Positions 17,276 to 27,412 are shown, counted from the stretch's first letter. The stretch: 64,000 nt of DNA from Dialister micraerophilus DSM 19965 (GCF_000194985.1 NZ_GL878519.1:184882-248881); one strand, 5' to 3'. Notes: generated by a model from the sequence alone, not told the origin. Numbers and translations are program-made.

Positions 17276-18127
17276 TTAACCCTTCTTATGTAAAAACTTC
17301 TTCTCAACTACACTTACAAGAGTATCGACCACCACTGTTGTGGTCACCGAACCTACGCCACTAGGTACAGGTGTTATTGCTCTTGCTGTTTTTTCTACTT
17401 TTTCGTAGTCTACATCCCCTACAGTTTTCCCATTCAACTTATTTATTCCCACATCAATTACAATCGCATCTTTTTTTACCATATCTTCTTTTACGTAATG
17501 CGGCTTTCCTATTGCAGAAATTAAAATATCCGCATTTAACGTCTTATCTTTTAAATTTCTTGTTTTTGAATGACAAACGGTAACTGTGGCATTTTTATTT
17601 AAAAGCATTAACGCCAATGTTTTACCTACTACTGCACTTCTACCTAAAACAACCACATCTTTACCTTCTATGTCAATTTTATATGACTCCAATATTGTCA
17701 TTACAGCTTTTGGTGTACATGGACACAAACAATCTTTATTTTTAACTATACTTCCTATATTTACCGTTGTAAGTCCGTCAATATCTTTTTCAGGTAATAT
17801 AGTATCAATAATTTTCTCTTCAGAAATATGCTTAGGCAGCGGCATCATAATTAATATACCGTCTATATTTTTATCTTCATTAAGTTTTTTTATTTCTAAA
17901 ACAAGTTCATTTTCTAAAATATTTTCACTATATTCATGTACTTTTACATCTAAACCATATTTTTTTACTGTTTTAGTTAAAAATGAAGAATACATTTGCG
18001 AAGCCGGATTATTTCCTACTAAAACAATTGATAAACTAGGAAATATTTTATTTTTTTTCAATGAATCTATACGTTTAAATAAATTTTCTTTCAATTCATT
18101 TGCAACTTTTTTACCGTCAAGTATCAT
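17276..18127 (-). CDS. folD: Bifunctional methylenetetrahydrofolate dehydrogenase/cyclohydrolase
   Basis: FolD interconverts 5,10-methylene-, methenyl- and 10-formyl-tetrahydrofolate. GNNPASQMYSSFLTKTVKKYG carries the catalytic Tyr/Lys region (in two adjacent stretches). GILIMMPLPKHI, the NADP-site VVLGRSAVVGK and the C-terminal PVPSGVGSVTTT follow. At 283 residues it is the usual length. It lies 9 bases after fhs, which supplies 10-formyl-THF, so the pair forms a one-carbon operon. Confidence 0.97.
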   Translation of the reverse strand: MILDGKKVANELKENLFKRIDSLKKNKIFPSLSIVLVGNNPASQMYSSFLTKTVKKYGLDVKVHEYSENILENELVLEIKKLNEDKNIDGILIMMPLPKHISEEKIIDTILPEKDIDGLTTVNIGSIVKNKDCLCPCTPKAVMTILESYKIDIEGKDVVVLGRSAVVGKTLALMLLNKNATVTVCHSKTRNLKDKTLNADILISAIGKPHYVKEDMVKKDAIVIDVGINKLNGKTVGDVDYEKVEKTARAITPVPSGVGSVTTTVVVDTLVSVVEKKFLHKKG

Positions 18128-18136
18128 ATTTACCTC

Positions 18137-19804
18137 TTAAAATAAACCTGAGATATTACCGTCTTCATCTATATCAATATTTTCTGCAGCGGGTTTCGAA
18201 GGAAGTCCGGGCATTGTCATTACATTTCCGGTTAAAACAACAATAAATCCTGCACCTGCCGATATACTTACATTTCTTACATGTATATTGAATCCTTCAG
18301 GAGCCCCCAGTTTCTTCGGATCGTCTGAGAATGATACCGGTGTTTTGGCTATACAAACCGGCAATTTGTCAAGTCCCATTTTTTCTATCAATTCCAATGA
18401 ATCGAGTGCTTCATCGCTATACTCGACATCTTTTGCTCCGTAAATTTTATTTGAAATAATTTTTATTTTTTCTTTTATAGTTAAATTTTCATCATAAAGA
18501 AATTCAAAATCAGATTTCTTTTCAGCCAATTCCAAAACTTTTTTCGCTAATGAAATTCCTCCTCTACCGCCATCTGAAAATACGGTAGATATTTCTATCG
18601 GTATATTTAGTGAATTACAAGCATTTTTAACAAATTCAATTTCTTCTTCGGTATCCGATGGGAACAGATTTAAAGCTACAACTAAAGGAACTTTATACAA
18701 TTTAAGATTATTTATATGTTTGAAGAGATTTGAAAGACCTGTTTTTAATGCATCGACATCCGAATCATTTAATTCATTTACAGATTTACCTCCATGCATT
18801 TTTAATGCTCGTATAGTCGCTACAACCACAACCGCATTTGGAATAATATTCCCCAGTCTGCACTTTATATCGAAAAATTTTTCTGCACCTAAATCTGCAC
18901 CGAATCCTGCTTCGGTAATGACATAATCGGATAAATTCAATGCAGTTTTTGTTGCAATCAATGAACTGCATCCATGTGCAATATTTGCAAAAGGCCCTCC
19001 ATGAACAAAAGTCGGTACATGTTCCAATGTTTGTACCAAATTAGGTTTTAAAGCATCTTTCATTATCGCAGCCATTGCACCTTGAGCATGCAAATCACCT
19101 GCCGTAACAGGTTTATTTTTAGTCGTATAGGCAACAATAACTTTAGAAAAACGTTCTTTCATGTCATTTATATCTTCAGCCAAACAAAGTATAGCCATTA
19201 ATTCGGAAGCGACCGTTATATCGAAGCCTGACGCATGAGGTATACCGTTTTTCTTGCCGCCTAATCCTACGGTGATATTTCTAAGAGCTCGGTCATTCAT
19301 ATCCATAACTCTCTTCCATACAATTTTTTCCGGATTTATGTCCAATTCATTACCTTGATGAATATGATTATCTACCATTGCAGCCAAAAGATTATGTGCT
19401 GCCGTAATTGCATGTATGTCACCCGTAAAATGTAAATTTATATCTTCCATAGGAATTACTTGAGAATATCCGCCGCCTGCTGCTCCCCCTTTTATACCCA
19501 TACAAGGTCCCATAGAAGGCTCTCTTATACAAATTAGAGCTTTTTTACCTAAACTAACCAAAGCCTGTCCTAATCCTATAGTTGTTGTTGTTTTACCTTC
19601 TCCGGCTTTGGTCGGTGACATTGCCGTTACAAGTATCAACTTACCGTTTTTACGGTTTTTAATTTTGTTTATAAACTTTAAAGAAATTTTTGCTTTATAT
19701 TTACCGTACCGCTCTATAAACTCATTTGAAATTCCCAACGTTTCAGCAATTTCTTCAATGTGTTTAATCTTTGCCTTCCTTGCAATTTCAATATCACTCA
19801 ACAT
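18137..19804 (-). CDS. fhs: Formate--tetrahydrofolate ligase
   Basis: Fhs makes 10-formyl-tetrahydrofolate from formate, ATP and THF. The P-loop segment [16 protein letters not shown] (about residues 64-79), the folate-region [20 protein letters not shown] and the late [16 protein letters not shown] are family hallmarks. Length 555 residues is typical. AAGGAG lies ahead of the ATG. First gene of the fhs-folD pair, with a 340-base AT-rich gap upstream. Confidence 0.97.
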   Translation of the reverse strand: MLSDIEIARKAKIKHIEEIAETLGISNEFIERYGKYKAKISLKFINKIKNRKNGKLILVTAMSPTKAGEGKTTTTIGLGQALVSLGKKALICIREPSMGPCMGIKGGAAGGGYSQVIPMEDINLHFTGDIHAITAAHNLLAAMVDNHIHQGNELDINPEKIVWKRVMDMNDRALRNITVGLGGKKNGIPHASGFDITVASELMAILCLAEDINDMKERFSKVIVAYTTKNKPVTAGDLHAQGAMAAIMKDALKPNLVQTLEHVPTFVHGGPFANIAHGCSSLIATKTALNLSDYVITEAGFGADLGAEKFFDIKCRLGNIIPNAVVVVATIRALKMHGGKSVNELNDSDVDALKTGLSNLFKHINNLKLYKVPLVVALNLFPSDTEEEIEFVKNACNSLNIPIEISTVFSDGGRGGISLAKKVLELAEKKSDFEFLYDENLTIKEKIKIISNKIYGAKDVEYSDEALDSLELIEKMGLDKLPVCIAKTPVSFSDDPKKLGAPEGFNIHVRNVSISAGAGFIVVLTGNVMTMPGLPSKPAAENIDIDEDGNISGLF

Positions 19805-20145
19805 AAAGTTCTCCTTAGATTTATATTTTTATAGACATAAGTATTTTAACATATATTTTCAGTATATTTAATTAAATTCACTTTATAATATTTTGAGTTT
19901 TATAAAAAAATACCGAACAAATGATATGTATACTGTTTTACAGATAACCTGTAAGAGATGTTTATCAAAAAATACATATTTTTATTTAACATATCACGTT
20001 TTATTTATTTTTAATTCACGTAATACCGTTTCTATTCATATCGTTTTGTATGCGATCGTTTTTTATTTTCTTCATATACAAATTAAAAAGGACGTACCTT
20101 TTCACTTGCCTGATACGTCCTTTTGAGATGTTAAATTATTTTTGT
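19805..20145. other. Intergenic region between fhs and the JAB gene
   Basis: AT-rich and gene-free. The right end holds the hairpin terminator of the JAB gene (20086-20124). The left end should carry the fhs promoter: TATACT- and TTAAAAT-like boxes occur on the minus strand, but none has a convincing -35 partner. No riboswitch consensus was recognised. Confidence 0.5.
20086..20124 (-). terminator. Terminator of the JAB-domain gene
   Basis: An 11-base perfect stem (AAAAGGACGTA at 20086-20096 with its complement at 20114-20124) is followed on the minus strand by a T tract. It lies 22 bases after the gene's stop. Confidence 0.78.
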
Positions 20146-20676
20146 TTAAATCCACGTGATTCCGTTTTCATCTACTCTTTTTATTATAGGTTTTTCTTTT
20201 ATTCCTTTTTCTTTCATTTCCCTCTTTCTTTCTTCTTCCATGTGTTCGGGTATGCTTGTGTAATTATTTCTATCCACTATTACATAACTATCTTTAATAG
20301 GTATACCCATCCTTATTCCATCTTCTTTAAGTTGTAGGTACAGAATATCATCCATATCGCTTGGTGTGCTGTCTCCGCCAGGGTGATTATGTGCTAAGAA
20401 AATTGCATAAGCATTTACCATTATTGCTCTTTGGAAAATGTCTCGTGCATGCATGATTCCCTGATTGAGTGTGCCACGTGATAATTCAAATACCCCAATA
20501 GGTTTCATGTGACAATCTACAGCTATCATTACAGATATTTCTTGTGTTGCTTGTGATAGATTGAATATATCTTCCATAAGGTCTACTACTTGTTGCGGTT
20601 GGTTTAACGGTTTATCCGGTATGTTGTAATTTTCTTCTTTTTTTAAATATACTTGATACTTGGTTAGTGTTTTCAA
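20146..20676 (-). CDS. Orphan RadC-like JAB-domain protein
   Basis: A 176-residue protein made almost entirely of the RadC/MPN (JAB1-MPN-Mov34) domain. The metal motif is present: HNHPGGDSTPSDMD with an upstream Glu (GVFELSRGTLNQG). It lacks the helix-hairpin-helix N-terminus of chromosomal RadC, which is encoded separately at 36231. The C-terminus is charged (EEERKREMKEKGIKEK). The start is TTG at 20676 with AAGGAG nine bases ahead. Stand-alone JAB proteins of this kind are common on plasmids and integrative elements. It stands alone between two terminators, so its role is unknown; the JAB motif suggests a metallopeptidase fold. Confidence 0.85.
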   Translation of the reverse strand: MKTLTKYQVYLKKEENYNIPDKPLNQPQQVVDLMEDIFNLSQATQEISVMIAVDCHMKPIGVFELSRGTLNQGIMHARDIFQRAIMVNAYAIFLAHNHPGGDSTPSDMDDILYLQLKEDGIRMGIPIKDSYVIVDRNNYTSIPEHMEEERKREMKEKGIKEKPIIKRVDENGITWI

Positions 20677-20763
20677 TTTATAATTCTCCTTTTGTTTTAT
20701 TTTAATTTTAACTTATAAGGAGCTTTGAATGCAATTTTATTATTTTTATAAGCATTTCTAATT

Positions 20764-20800
20764 TTATATACATCTATACTTAAATTTTAGATGTATATAA
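20764..20800. repeat. AT-rich inverted repeat upstream of the JAB gene
   Basis: A perfect 12-base inverted repeat (TTATATACATCT at 20764-20775 with its complement at 20789-20800) and a 13-base spacer, about 90 bases before the JAB start. It could be an operator or a weak terminator. The rest of the 20677-20943 gap is featureless AT-rich DNA. Confidence 0.4.
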
Positions 20801-20943
20801 TAGATTCTTTTGCTAAATTCTTTTTTGATATTCAAATGTTTTTATTATAAACGACAATAATATAAAATTGCTCGAATATTCGGAATAAAAAAATTTAAAA
20901 TATTACAATTGAAATAATGTTAACTACCTTATTTCATAAAAAA

Positions 20944-20967
20944 AAGCAACCGTCATTATGGTTGCTT
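20944..20967 (-). terminator. Terminator of the penicillin-binding protein gene
   Basis: The stem AAGCAACC/GGTTGCTT with an 8-base loop, followed by eight T on the minus strand, sits 60 bases after the stop of the gene at 21028. Confidence 0.85.
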
Positions 20968-21027
20968 AAAATAATTAATATTCTATTTAATTGATTTCCC
21001 TTACATATGGCAAAAAATCGTTTTATA

Positions 21028-22992
21028 TCATTCAGAGAAAACAACTCTGACAGCACTTCCTCTTTTTACAGTTGCACCTATCCCCGGTGATTGCGAAATT
21101 GCAAATCCTGTACCTTCCGGTTTAAATCTCAAATCCGCATTTTCCAACCATTCTCCTACATCACGAATTGAAAAACCTGTAAAATCAGGCAATACGATAT
21201 CCGTTTCATTATCCGATGGAAGTTTGGGAAGTTTTAAATCATTATGCTCAATAGTAGCTTTATTTTGCTTATTAATTTCATCCGTACTTTGTATTCCGAA
21301 ATATCTCATAATCTGTCCCATTACCTCTTTAAATACAGGAGCCGCTACCAATCCCCCGTAATAACTTCCTTTCGGATTATCAAGTACTATAAGACAAATA
21401 GCTCGTGGATCTTCAGTTGGACCGAAGCCGCAAAATGAAGCAATGTGTTCATTACCGAGATATCCCCCGTTTACAGTATCCAACTTTTGTGCGGTTCCTG
21501 TTTTTCCGCACATATGGTATCCTGGAATTTTTGCATTTATTCCTCCACCTTCGGAAACTTCTTTTTCCATCATATCTTTTACTTGATCGGCTACATTTTT
21601 ACTGATAGGTTGACCCACAATTTCAGTATTTGTTTTACTGTAATCACTTCCGTCAGGATTTTTTATAGATGAAATCAAATGAGGTTTTACCATTTTACCG
21701 CCATTTGCTATAGCGCTATAAGCTTGAACCATTTGCAAAGGTGTAACCGCTATACTTTGACCTATTGCCATTGTTGCAACATCCAAAGGTCTCATTTCTT
21801 TAGGATCGAACAAAATTCCGGAACCTTCTCCGGGAAGTTCAATTCCTGTAGGTTTTCCAAACCCGAATTTTTTTGCATAATCAGTCAAAATATCTCCACC
21901 GGTAAGTAATCCTATGTGTGCAAATCCTGTATTAAGCGAAAATTTGATTATATCTACCAATTTTACATCCCCATAAGATTCTTCATTCCAATTTTTTATA
22001 GCATGCCCTGAAGCCCAAATTGCACCCGGATCGTGCCATACAGTATCTGCGCTGTATGTACCTGCATCAAGTGCTGCAGATGCAACAATGGACTTAAATG
22101 TAGAACCCGGTTCATAAATATCTACAACCGCTTTGTTTTTAAATTGAGCTTCCGTAGCTTTTGAAAATTCATTTGCATTATATGTAGGACGATTTCCTAA
22201 AGCTAAAATCTCACCTGTTTTCGGATCCATTACTATAATTATTCCACCGTCGGCTTTAGTTGTAGACATAGCCCTATCTAAAGCTCTTTCAGCATAAAAT
22301 TGAATATTTTGATCTATTGTAAGATAAACTGACTTTTCTTCTTTCGCTTTATAAGGTGCCATCGACGAATCCAATATCGGATTTCCTCTTGCATCTGTCA
22401 AAAGAATTTGCTTATTTATATCTCCTCTTATTAAAGAGTCTAATGACATCTCAAGACCATCTAAACCCTTATCATCCACACCCACAAATCCAAGTACGTT
22501 TGATAAAAGAACTCCGTTGGGATAATATCTCTTACTTTCATTTACAAAAGCAAATCCTTTCCATTTTTTTTCTTTTATCAAAGCTTCTACTTTATCGGAA
22601 TCTTGAGGATCCATAATACGTTTTAGCCAAACAAAACGAGTTTTACCGGATAAGTCTTTTTTTAAAACATCTTCCTTTATATTTAAAATAGGAGCCAACT
22701 CTTTTGCGGCATCCTCCGCAGATACATTTATCATTCCCGGATCCGCATACAATGATTTAACCATTACGGAAAATGCCAACTGTTTACCGTTTCTATCATA
22801 AATAGTGCCTCTTGGCGAATACAATGTTTGTATACCTTCCGTTTGGTTTATTGCCATTTCCGCAAATTTTGCACCTTGTATTCCCTGAACCCACAACAAT
22901 CTTAATCCCAATAGACAGCCTATTCCAACCAAAACTAAAGATATAGAACGACTTCTTTGTCTCATTATATTTCTCGGATTACGTATTTTCAT
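21028..22992 (-). CDS. Class B penicillin-binding protein with PASTA domain (FtsI/SpoVD type)
   Basis: A septal or elongation transpeptidase that cross-links peptidoglycan outside the cytoplasmic membrane. There is one N-terminal membrane anchor (about residues 17-37), then a dimerisation domain. The transpeptidase has the three active-site motifs: PGSTFKS (catalytic Ser), SLN and KTGTAQK. One PASTA domain closes the protein (LPDFTGFSIRDVGEWL to the C-terminus). At 654 residues it matches FtsI/SpoVD. The first 14 bases overlap the end of cca, with GGAGG 11 bases ahead of the ATG. The usual mra/mur division cluster is not around it. Confidence 0.93.
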   Translation of the reverse strand: MKIRNPRNIMRQRSRSISLVLVGIGCLLGLRLLWVQGIQGAKFAEMAINQTEGIQTLYSPRGTIYDRNGKQLAFSVMVKSLYADPGMINVSAEDAAKELAPILNIKEDVLKKDLSGKTRFVWLKRIMDPQDSDKVEALIKEKKWKGFAFVNESKRYYPNGVLLSNVLGFVGVDDKGLDGLEMSLDSLIRGDINKQILLTDARGNPILDSSMAPYKAKEEKSVYLTIDQNIQFYAERALDRAMSTTKADGGIIIVMDPKTGEILALGNRPTYNANEFSKATEAQFKNKAVVDIYEPGSTFKSIVASAALDAGTYSADTVWHDPGAIWASGHAIKNWNEESYGDVKLVDIIKFSLNTGFAHIGLLTGGDILTDYAKKFGFGKPTGIELPGEGSGILFDPKEMRPLDVATMAIGQSIAVTPLQMVQAYSAIANGGKMVKPHLISSIKNPDGSDYSKTNTEIVGQPISKNVADQVKDMMEKEVSEGGGINAKIPGYHMCGKTGTAQKLDTVNGGYLGNEHIASFCGFGPTEDPRAICLIVLDNPKGSYYGGLVAAPVFKEVMGQIMRYFGIQSTDEINKQNKATIEHNDLKLPKLPSDNETDIVLPDFTGFSIRDVGEWLENADLRFKPEGTGFAISQSPGIGATVKRGSAVRVVFSE

Positions 22993-24452
22993 TTCTCTGT
23001 CGCCTCCTATATCTTAAAGCAGCTTTATACAATGCAAGATTACTATTATTTAAAGTACCGTTTTGCACACGTTCAAATAAATTTTTAATACCTTCTCCTA
23101 CAAATGGTTCTAATGCTTTTATTATATCTTTATTTATTTTCAACTCTTTTTTTGAAACCGGAATTTTAAAAATAATATTTTTTATTTCATTATAAAACAG
23201 TACATGACCTTCAGTATTTTTTATATCTTTTCCACAACCTATAATATCCGCTTTGCAAACATCGAGAAGTTGTAAAAAAGCTTCATTTAAATCTTTTTGA
23301 TTTTCAAATTGTCCAGACTTAGCTAATCTTCTTACCCATCTTATCCTATTTGCATTCGAATTATTTGCAAAAAAATGAAATTTCATATGATTCCTTACCA
23401 ACCATGAAATTCTTTTTATAGAAAAATCTGCCATTTTCCATCTGGTGAATAAAGCTTCCACCATTTCAGATCCCTTTACATCATGATTGTAATCAGTAAT
23501 CTTATTTCCGTCCACTGCACGAATTCCGGGCATACCTTTACCAATATCATGTAAAAAAAGCGGCCCACCTATTTATAAGTAGCGGTTTAGATGAATCCAA
23601 TGCCACCAATGAATGTTTCCACGCATCAAAACGATGAAATTCTTTCATTTGAGGCAAATCGACCAAGTGAGATAATTCAGGAAGTATGTCTATTTCTTTT
23701 GATTTTCCATTTTCTTTAACACTGCATCGTGTTTCATTTAATTTTGTTCTTACCATCAAATCAAAACCTTTACTTGCATAGTCGGTAAGTACAAGTTTGT
23801 TGATTTCTCTTTTAACTCTTTCTAAAGATAATCCTGAAACTCTATAAAAAGCATATGGCATTGCACTTATTAAATCATTATCAGGTTCAAAATTTAATTG
23901 CCCTAAAAATCTGCATGCACGAAACAATCTCAACGCATCTTCACAAAAACTTTTTTCGGAATCTCCTACAGTTTTCAATATTTTCCTTTGTAAGTCAGAC
24001 TGTCCACCGAAATAATCATATATATTACCGTTACGATCTGATGCCATAGCATTAATTGTGAAATCTCGTCTTGATAAATCTTCTTTTAAATTTTCAGTAA
24101 AAAAAACTTTGTCCGGTAAATGACTGTTCTGTCTATATATATCTCGCCTAAACGTAGTTATTTCATATATTTTTTCGTTTATAATTGCAGAAACAGTACC
24201 ATACTTCATTCCGGCGTTATCAAAAGTTTTTACATTGAAATTATGTAATATTTCAGCAATTTTGTCAGGTATTGCAGATGTTGTAATATCCCAATCCGAA
24301 GGTTTTTTATTTAATAATAAATCTCTTACGCAACCTCCGACAAAATACGCTTCATATCCGCTTTTTTCAATTATTTCAAGTAAAAATACCGCGTTTGAAT
24401 CATACTTTTCTTTTAAATTCAAGTTGTATATGTTTTTATTTGTGATATTCAT
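22979..24452 (-). pseudogene. cca: CCA-adding tRNA nucleotidyltransferase, frameshifted as assembled
   Basis: This enzyme builds or repairs the 3' CCA of tRNAs. The upstream frame (24452-23547) has the nucleotidyltransferase motifs GGCVRDLLL, DWDIT and RRDFTINAMA, and breaks off in FFT-stop. The downstream frame (from 23533) begins MPGIRAVDGNK. A 7-A run (23553-23559) separates them. With one base fewer, the protein reads AAFLHDIGKGMPGI, restoring the HD motif. Reconstructed length is about 490 residues. tRNAs here encode CCA (see 43098), so the gene might be less critical than usual, but both halves are well conserved. Confidence 0.92.
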
Positions 24453-24494
24453 TTTATCTCTATATCAATCATTTTTAATTTGTATATCTATATA

Positions 24495-24530
24495 ATTTTA
24501 AACAATATTCATTCACAATTCAATATTGTT
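24495..24530 (-). promoter_or_regulatory. Candidate cca promoter with internal inverted repeat
   Basis: TTGAAT (24523-24518), a 17-base spacer and TAAAAT (24500-24495) lie about 45 bases before cca. A perfect 9-base inverted repeat (AACAATATT at 24501-24509 with its complement at 24522-24530) occupies the spacer and the -35 box, as a repressor site might. Confidence 0.5.
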
Positions 24531-24552
24531 TGAAAAATATCAGATTAAACTA

Positions 24553-24587
24553 AAACCGACGTATTATTTATATCAATACGTCGGTTT
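24553..24587 (-). terminator. Terminator of the malic enzyme gene
   Basis: A 13-base perfect stem (AAACCGACGTATT/AATACGTCGGTTT) with a 9-base loop lies 35 bases after the stop at 24622. The following T tract is short. Confidence 0.75.
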
Positions 24588-24621
24588 GTAAAATATTTAT
24601 ATTTTGTCAATACAATTCATA

Positions 24622-25824
24622 TCAGTCCTGATACTTTTCAGGTAATTGATCAACTCTTGCAACTCCTGTTTTTATAGCTGCTTTTGCTACTGCCTTTGCT
24701 ACTGCATATGGAACACGCTTATCAAATACATCTACTACTACATTATCTCTTGTCAGTTCGCTGTCACCCATTAAATTAGCCAATGCATATGCAGCTGCCA
24801 ACTTCATTTCTTCATTTATTTTTTTTGCACGAACATCTAAAGCTCCTCTAAACAGTCCGGGGAATACCGATGAGTTATTTACCTGATTATGCATGTCGCT
24901 TCTTCCTGTTCCGAAAATAAACACTCCGGCTTTTTTTGCATCTTCTTCCATCATTTCCGGATTCGGATTTGCCATAGCAAATACTATGTTCTTTTCATTC
25001 ATGCTTTGCACTATTTCTTCAGTAAATACTCCGGGCGCCGAACATCCGAGCAATACATCCGCACCGCAAACGGCATCCTTTAAAGTCCCTTTATTCTTAT
25101 GCGGATTTACACGATTTGCAAGTTCGGTTTGTACTCTGTCAAGTTTGCCGTTATCGTACAAAATACCTTTACTGTTCAAAACAATCATATTTTCATTTTT
25201 TACACCTGCACCGAGCAGCAACTTTGCAATTGCTGTACCTGCTGCACCTGCACCGTTCATAACTACCTTTACATCTTCAATTTTTTTATTTGCTAATCTC
25301 AATGCACCGAGAACAGCTGCCAATGCCGCAATTGCAGTTCCATGTTGATCATCATGGAAAATCGGAATATTCATTGTTTCTTTCAATTCATCTTCTATGT
25401 CATAACATTTCGGTGAAGATATATCTTCCAAATTAATTCCTGCAAATGATTTTTCAAGTAATTGGACCGTATGAATAAATTCATCTTTATCTTTTGTATC
25501 AATCACGATCGGAATAGCATCTATATTACCGAAACGTTTATATAATGCACTTTTACCTTCCATAACCGGTATTGCAGCTGCAGCACCTATATCTCCCAAT
25601 CCTAAAACTCGAGTTCCGTCTGAAATTACTGCGACTGCGTTACCTCTCCAAGTAAGTTCCAAAGATTTATCCTCATCTTCTTTAATTGCAAGACATGGAG
25701 CAGCTACACCCGGTGTATATACTATTGCAAGATCATGACGATCTTTTACATCGGTAGTCAATGACGTAGATATAATTTGATGATTTTCTTTTCTGAACTT
25801 CATTGCTTCTTCTTTTAAATCCAT
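24622..25824 (-). CDS. NAD(P)-dependent malic enzyme
   Basis: The enzyme oxidatively decarboxylates malate to pyruvate. TPGVAAPC, the metal/substrate region SDGTRVLGLGDIG, HDDQHGTA and the NAD-site GAGAAGTAIAKLLL are present. The final part has ANPNPEMM and NNSSVFPG. At about 400 residues it is the short prokaryotic type without a phosphotransacetylase-like tail. GGAGAG precedes the ATG at 25824 (MDLKEEAMKF). The open frame back to 25881 overlaps the end of speD and is probably not translated. Cofactor preference is not clear. Confidence 0.95.
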   Translation of the reverse strand: MDLKEEAMKFRKENHQIISTSLTTDVKDRHDLAIVYTPGVAAPCLAIKEDEDKSLELTWRGNAVAVISDGTRVLGLGDIGAAAAIPVMEGKSALYKRFGNIDAIPIVIDTKDKDEFIHTVQLLEKSFAGINLEDISSPKCYDIEDELKETMNIPIFHDDQHGTAIAALAAVLGALRLANKKIEDVKVVMNGAGAAGTAIAKLLLGAGVKNENMIVLNSKGILYDNGKLDRVQTELANRVNPHKNKGTLKDAVCGADVLLGCSAPGVFTEEIVQSMNEKNIVFAMANPNPEMMEEDAKKAGVFIFGTGRSDMHNQVNNSSVFPGLFRGALDVRAKKINEEMKLAAAYALANLMGDSELTRDNVVVDVFDKRVPYAVAKAVAKAAIKTGVARVDQLPEKYQD

Positions 25825-25837
25825 AATACTCTCCTTT

Positions 25838-26611
25838 TTAATCTTTAACTGCAGGAAGATTTCTTCCATTAAATATTTCATACATTTCTTGTTTTAAAAG
25901 TCTACGTATTTTCTTTATTTCCTTTTGATTTAAATCCTGTACTTTTAAGTCGAAAAGATAATTTTCCAAATCAAAACTCTTAAGTAACATTTTGGTATGA
26001 AATATATTATCTTGATAAACATTTACATCTATCATATTGTATTTATTTCTTAATTCTACGTCCATATAGTTTTGTATAGAATTAATACTGTGATCTATAA
26101 AAATCTTCTTTCCGTTTACATCTCTTGTAAACCCTCTTACACGATAATCTGCATTTACTATATCCGCTTCAAATGATTTCAATAAAAAATTCAATGCTTT
26201 CAACGGTGAAATTTTACCGCAAGTAGATACGTCTATATCTGCACGAAATGTGCAAATCCCATCTTGCGGATGCATTTCCGGATAAGTGTGCACGGTTATA
26301 TGACTTTTATCAAGATGCATTACAACATCTTGTTTTTCATTTTTTACGGGTTCTTCCGCAATCAACATTGTAACGCTTGCACCTTGAGGATCGTAATCTT
26401 GCTGCGCTATATTTAAAATACTTGCTCCTATAATATCTGAAACGGTTTTAAGTATTTGCGTCAACCTTTCAGCACTATATTCCGCATCAATATAAGCAAT
26501 ATAATTCGCTCTTTCCTCTTCTGTACGTGCATAACAAATATCGTACATATTAAAACTTAATGTTTTTGTCAGGTTATTAAATCCCAAAAGTTTCAATTTC
26601 TTCTTTTTCAT
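25838..26611 (-). CDS. speD: S-adenosylmethionine decarboxylase proenzyme, E. coli type
   Basis: SpeD supplies the aminopropyl donor for spermidine. The protein resembles the enterobacterial (class 1) enzyme throughout: [37 protein letters not shown] and [11 protein letters not shown]. The autocleavage site is [13 protein letters not shown]; the Ser becomes the pyruvoyl group. The match to the E. coli N-terminus places the start at 26611. The frame extends to 26656 without family similarity. A TATAAT box lies near 26670. No spermidine synthase gene is next to it. Confidence 0.95.
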   Translation of the reverse strand: MKKKKLKLLGFNNLTKTLSFNMYDICYARTEEERANYIAYIDAEYSAERLTQILKTVSDIIGASILNIAQQDYDPQGASVTMLIAEEPVKNEKQDVVMHLDKSHITVHTYPEMHPQDGICTFRADIDVSTCGKISPLKALNFLLKSFEADIVNADYRVRGFTRDVNGKKIFIDHSINSIQNYMDVELRNKYNMIDVNVYQDNIFHTKMLLKSFDLENYLFDLKVQDLNQKEIKKIRRLLKQEMYEIFNGRNLPAVKD

Positions 26612-26699
26612 TAGTTTACCAACATCTCCATGTAATATATCTTTAAAAACCGACACAACTATTATAGCATAAACTTATTCCTTTAAAAATGTACACTTT

Positions 26700-27287
26700 T
26701 TATAGTTTTTTAAGTTTCTCGATTAAATTTTTAATAGCTTTACCTCTATGGCTTATTTTATTTTTCTCTTCAAGTGTCAATTGTGCCATAGTACACTTTT
26801 TTTCAGGTAAATAAAATAACGGGTCATAACCGAATCCGTTTTCTCCTTCTTCAAAATCACGAATTATACCTTCACATTTTCCTTGTGCCGTAATAACTTT
26901 TCCGTTTGGCCATACCAATGCTATAACACACATGTAATATCCGGAACGTTCATTTTCTTTATAAAGTCTTAATTTATCTACCAATTTACTGTTATTGGCT
27001 TTATCATCGCCATGAACACCTGCATATCTTGCAGAATAAATGCCCGGTCTATCTTTCAATACATCAGCTATAATTCCGGAATCATCGGCAAGTACCGGCA
27101 TTGAAACAGCTTTCGAATAATATTTCGCTTTATTTATAGCATTTTCTTCAAAAGTTTTCCCTGTTTCTTCAGGCTCTTTAACATATGCAATATCTGAAAT
27201 TGCTACTGCTTCCCATCCCAATTCCGAAAAAACCTTTTTAAATTCTTTTATTTTACCTTTATTTTTTGTTGCCAAAACTATTTTCAT
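26700..27287 (-). CDS. rdgB: XTP/dITP diphosphatase (RdgB/HAM1)
   Basis: A house-cleaning pyrophosphatase that removes ITP and XTP from the nucleotide pool. The substrate loop ATKNKGKIKEF, ADDSGIIAD and the C-terminal GYDPLFYLPE and ISHRGKA motifs are all present. GAGGAGGAG precedes the ATG at 27287; five extra upstream codons lack a site of their own. Confidence 0.95.
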   Translation of the reverse strand: MKIVLATKNKGKIKEFKKVFSELGWEAVAISDIAYVKEPEETGKTFEENAINKAKYYSKAVSMPVLADDSGIIADVLKDRPGIYSARYAGVHGDDKANNSKLVDKLRLYKENERSGYYMCVIALVWPNGKVITAQGKCEGIIRDFEEGENGFGYDPLFYLPEKKCTMAQLTLEEKNKISHRGKAIKNLIEKLKKL

Positions 27288-27385
27288 CTTGCTCCTCCTC
27301 AAGATTCTTTTTTGTATTATACAACAAATTCCATCTAAACTTTTGCATATTGATATTAAACTTCAATTTTAAAATATATGCAAAA

Positions 27386-27406
27386 AACCGGCCAACTTGA
27401 CCGGTT
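27386..27406 (-). terminator. Terminator of rpsO
   Basis: A GC-rich stem AACCGG/CCGGTT with further CAA/TTG pairing inside, followed by six T on the minus strand. It lies 7 bases after the rpsO stop. Confidence 0.85.
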
Positions 27407-27412
27407 CTTTAA

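Noticed and set aside
17586..18140. 184-codon plus-strand open frame
   Set aside because: Antisense shadow of folD, which is fully supported by family motifs.
20146..20676. JAB protein as part of a defence or ubiquitin-like system
   Set aside because: No E1, E2 or ubiquitin-like gene, nuclease or effector lies beside it; neighbours are cell-wall and one-carbon genes.
24893..25348. 151-codon plus-strand open frame
   Set aside because: Antisense shadow of the malic enzyme gene.
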